Source: Gemmatimonadaceae bacterium (GTDB lineage: Bacteria; Gemmatimonadota; Gemmatimonadetes; Gemmatimonadales; Gemmatimonadaceae). Taken from it: a stretch of 6,157 nucleotides of DNA. The stretch spans positions 1 through 6,157 of the forward strand of contig JANWKK010000003.1 of the NCBI GenBank assembly GCA_025451425.1, given 5' to 3'. Every line of letters starts with the position of its first letter. Positions within the stretch are counted from its first letter, which is position 1. Made by a program: the position numbers and the translations under genes. Shown in pieces: positions 6,064 through 6,157 of this stretch. The notes beneath the pieces were generated by a model that searched no databases, was not told the origin of the DNA, and saw nothing but the letters and a program-made list of their open reading frames with translations.

Positions 6064-6157
6064 CTACGTCTTGAGTGGTTTCTTCTTCGCCGCCGGAAAC
6101 AAGACGTTGTTGAGGATCAGCCGATACCCGGGCGAATTCTTGTGGAGCGACAGGTCC
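6064..6157 (-). CDS. C-terminal fragment of an unidentified protein
   Basis: The last 30 residues and TAG stop of a gene entering from the right edge: DLSLHKNSPGYRLILNNVLF followed by a basic tail, PAAKKKPLKT. This frame is chosen because it is open to the edge and shows a hydrophobic/basic pattern expected of a folded C-terminus. NSPGYRLILNNVLF loosely recalls the final RGxxxGTxxLLxNAL segment of some M14-type peptidases with a C-terminal amidotransferase-like domain, but 30 residues are too few to name it. It lies 88 bases before dinG on the same strand. Confidence 0.6.
   Translation of the reverse strand, partial: DLSLHKNSPGYRLILNNVLFPAAKKKPLKT

Overview
The window is GC-rich bacterial chromosome (about 60% GC by eye) and very densely packed. 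There is no mobile element, CRISPR array, tRNA or rRNA. The mix of genes, the GTG starts and the look of the TonB-like protein suggest a soil bacterium of the Gemmatimonadota type. That assignment is an impression from protein style, not a computed placement.

Layout. At the left, a short leader with a good sigma70-type promoter drives lexA on the + strand. The rest reads on the - strand. At the right edge is the 30-residue C-terminus of an unidentified gene, then an 88-base gap. A four-gene, translationally overlapping operon follows: a DinG-family helicase carrying an N-terminal JAMM/RadC-like domain, a fumarylacetoacetate hydrolase (FAH) family enzyme, a fold-type I PLP aminotransferase resembling LL-diaminopimelate aminotransferase, and a TonB-like membrane protein. 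Junctions are ATGA (4-base overlap), TAGTG (1-base overlap) and GTGA (4-base overlap). The operon runs convergently into lexA, and the two stop codons overlap, so no intergenic terminator exists there.

How the genes relate. LexA (SOS repressor) and DinG (Fe-S helicase, SOS-induced in E. coli) form a plausible DNA-damage pair, but I find no recognised SOS operator before either gene. The FAH enzyme and aminotransferase are metabolic and have no obvious link to DNA repair. Their tight overlaps suggest co-expression, not a shared pathway.

Most notable points. (1) The TonB-like gene has a convincing GTG start with a Shine-Dalgarno sequence overlapping the upstream stop, but an in-frame amber codon at position 14, just before its membrane anchor. 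It is either a pseudogene, a sequencing error, or translated in an unusual way. (2) That protein pairs a TonB-type anchor with a C-terminal region that does not look like the TonB domain. (3) The helicase is a JAMM-DinG fusion with all predicted JAMM ligands and all four Fe-S cysteines present. (4) dinG appears to lack a leader: a TATATT element sits just before its GTG start.
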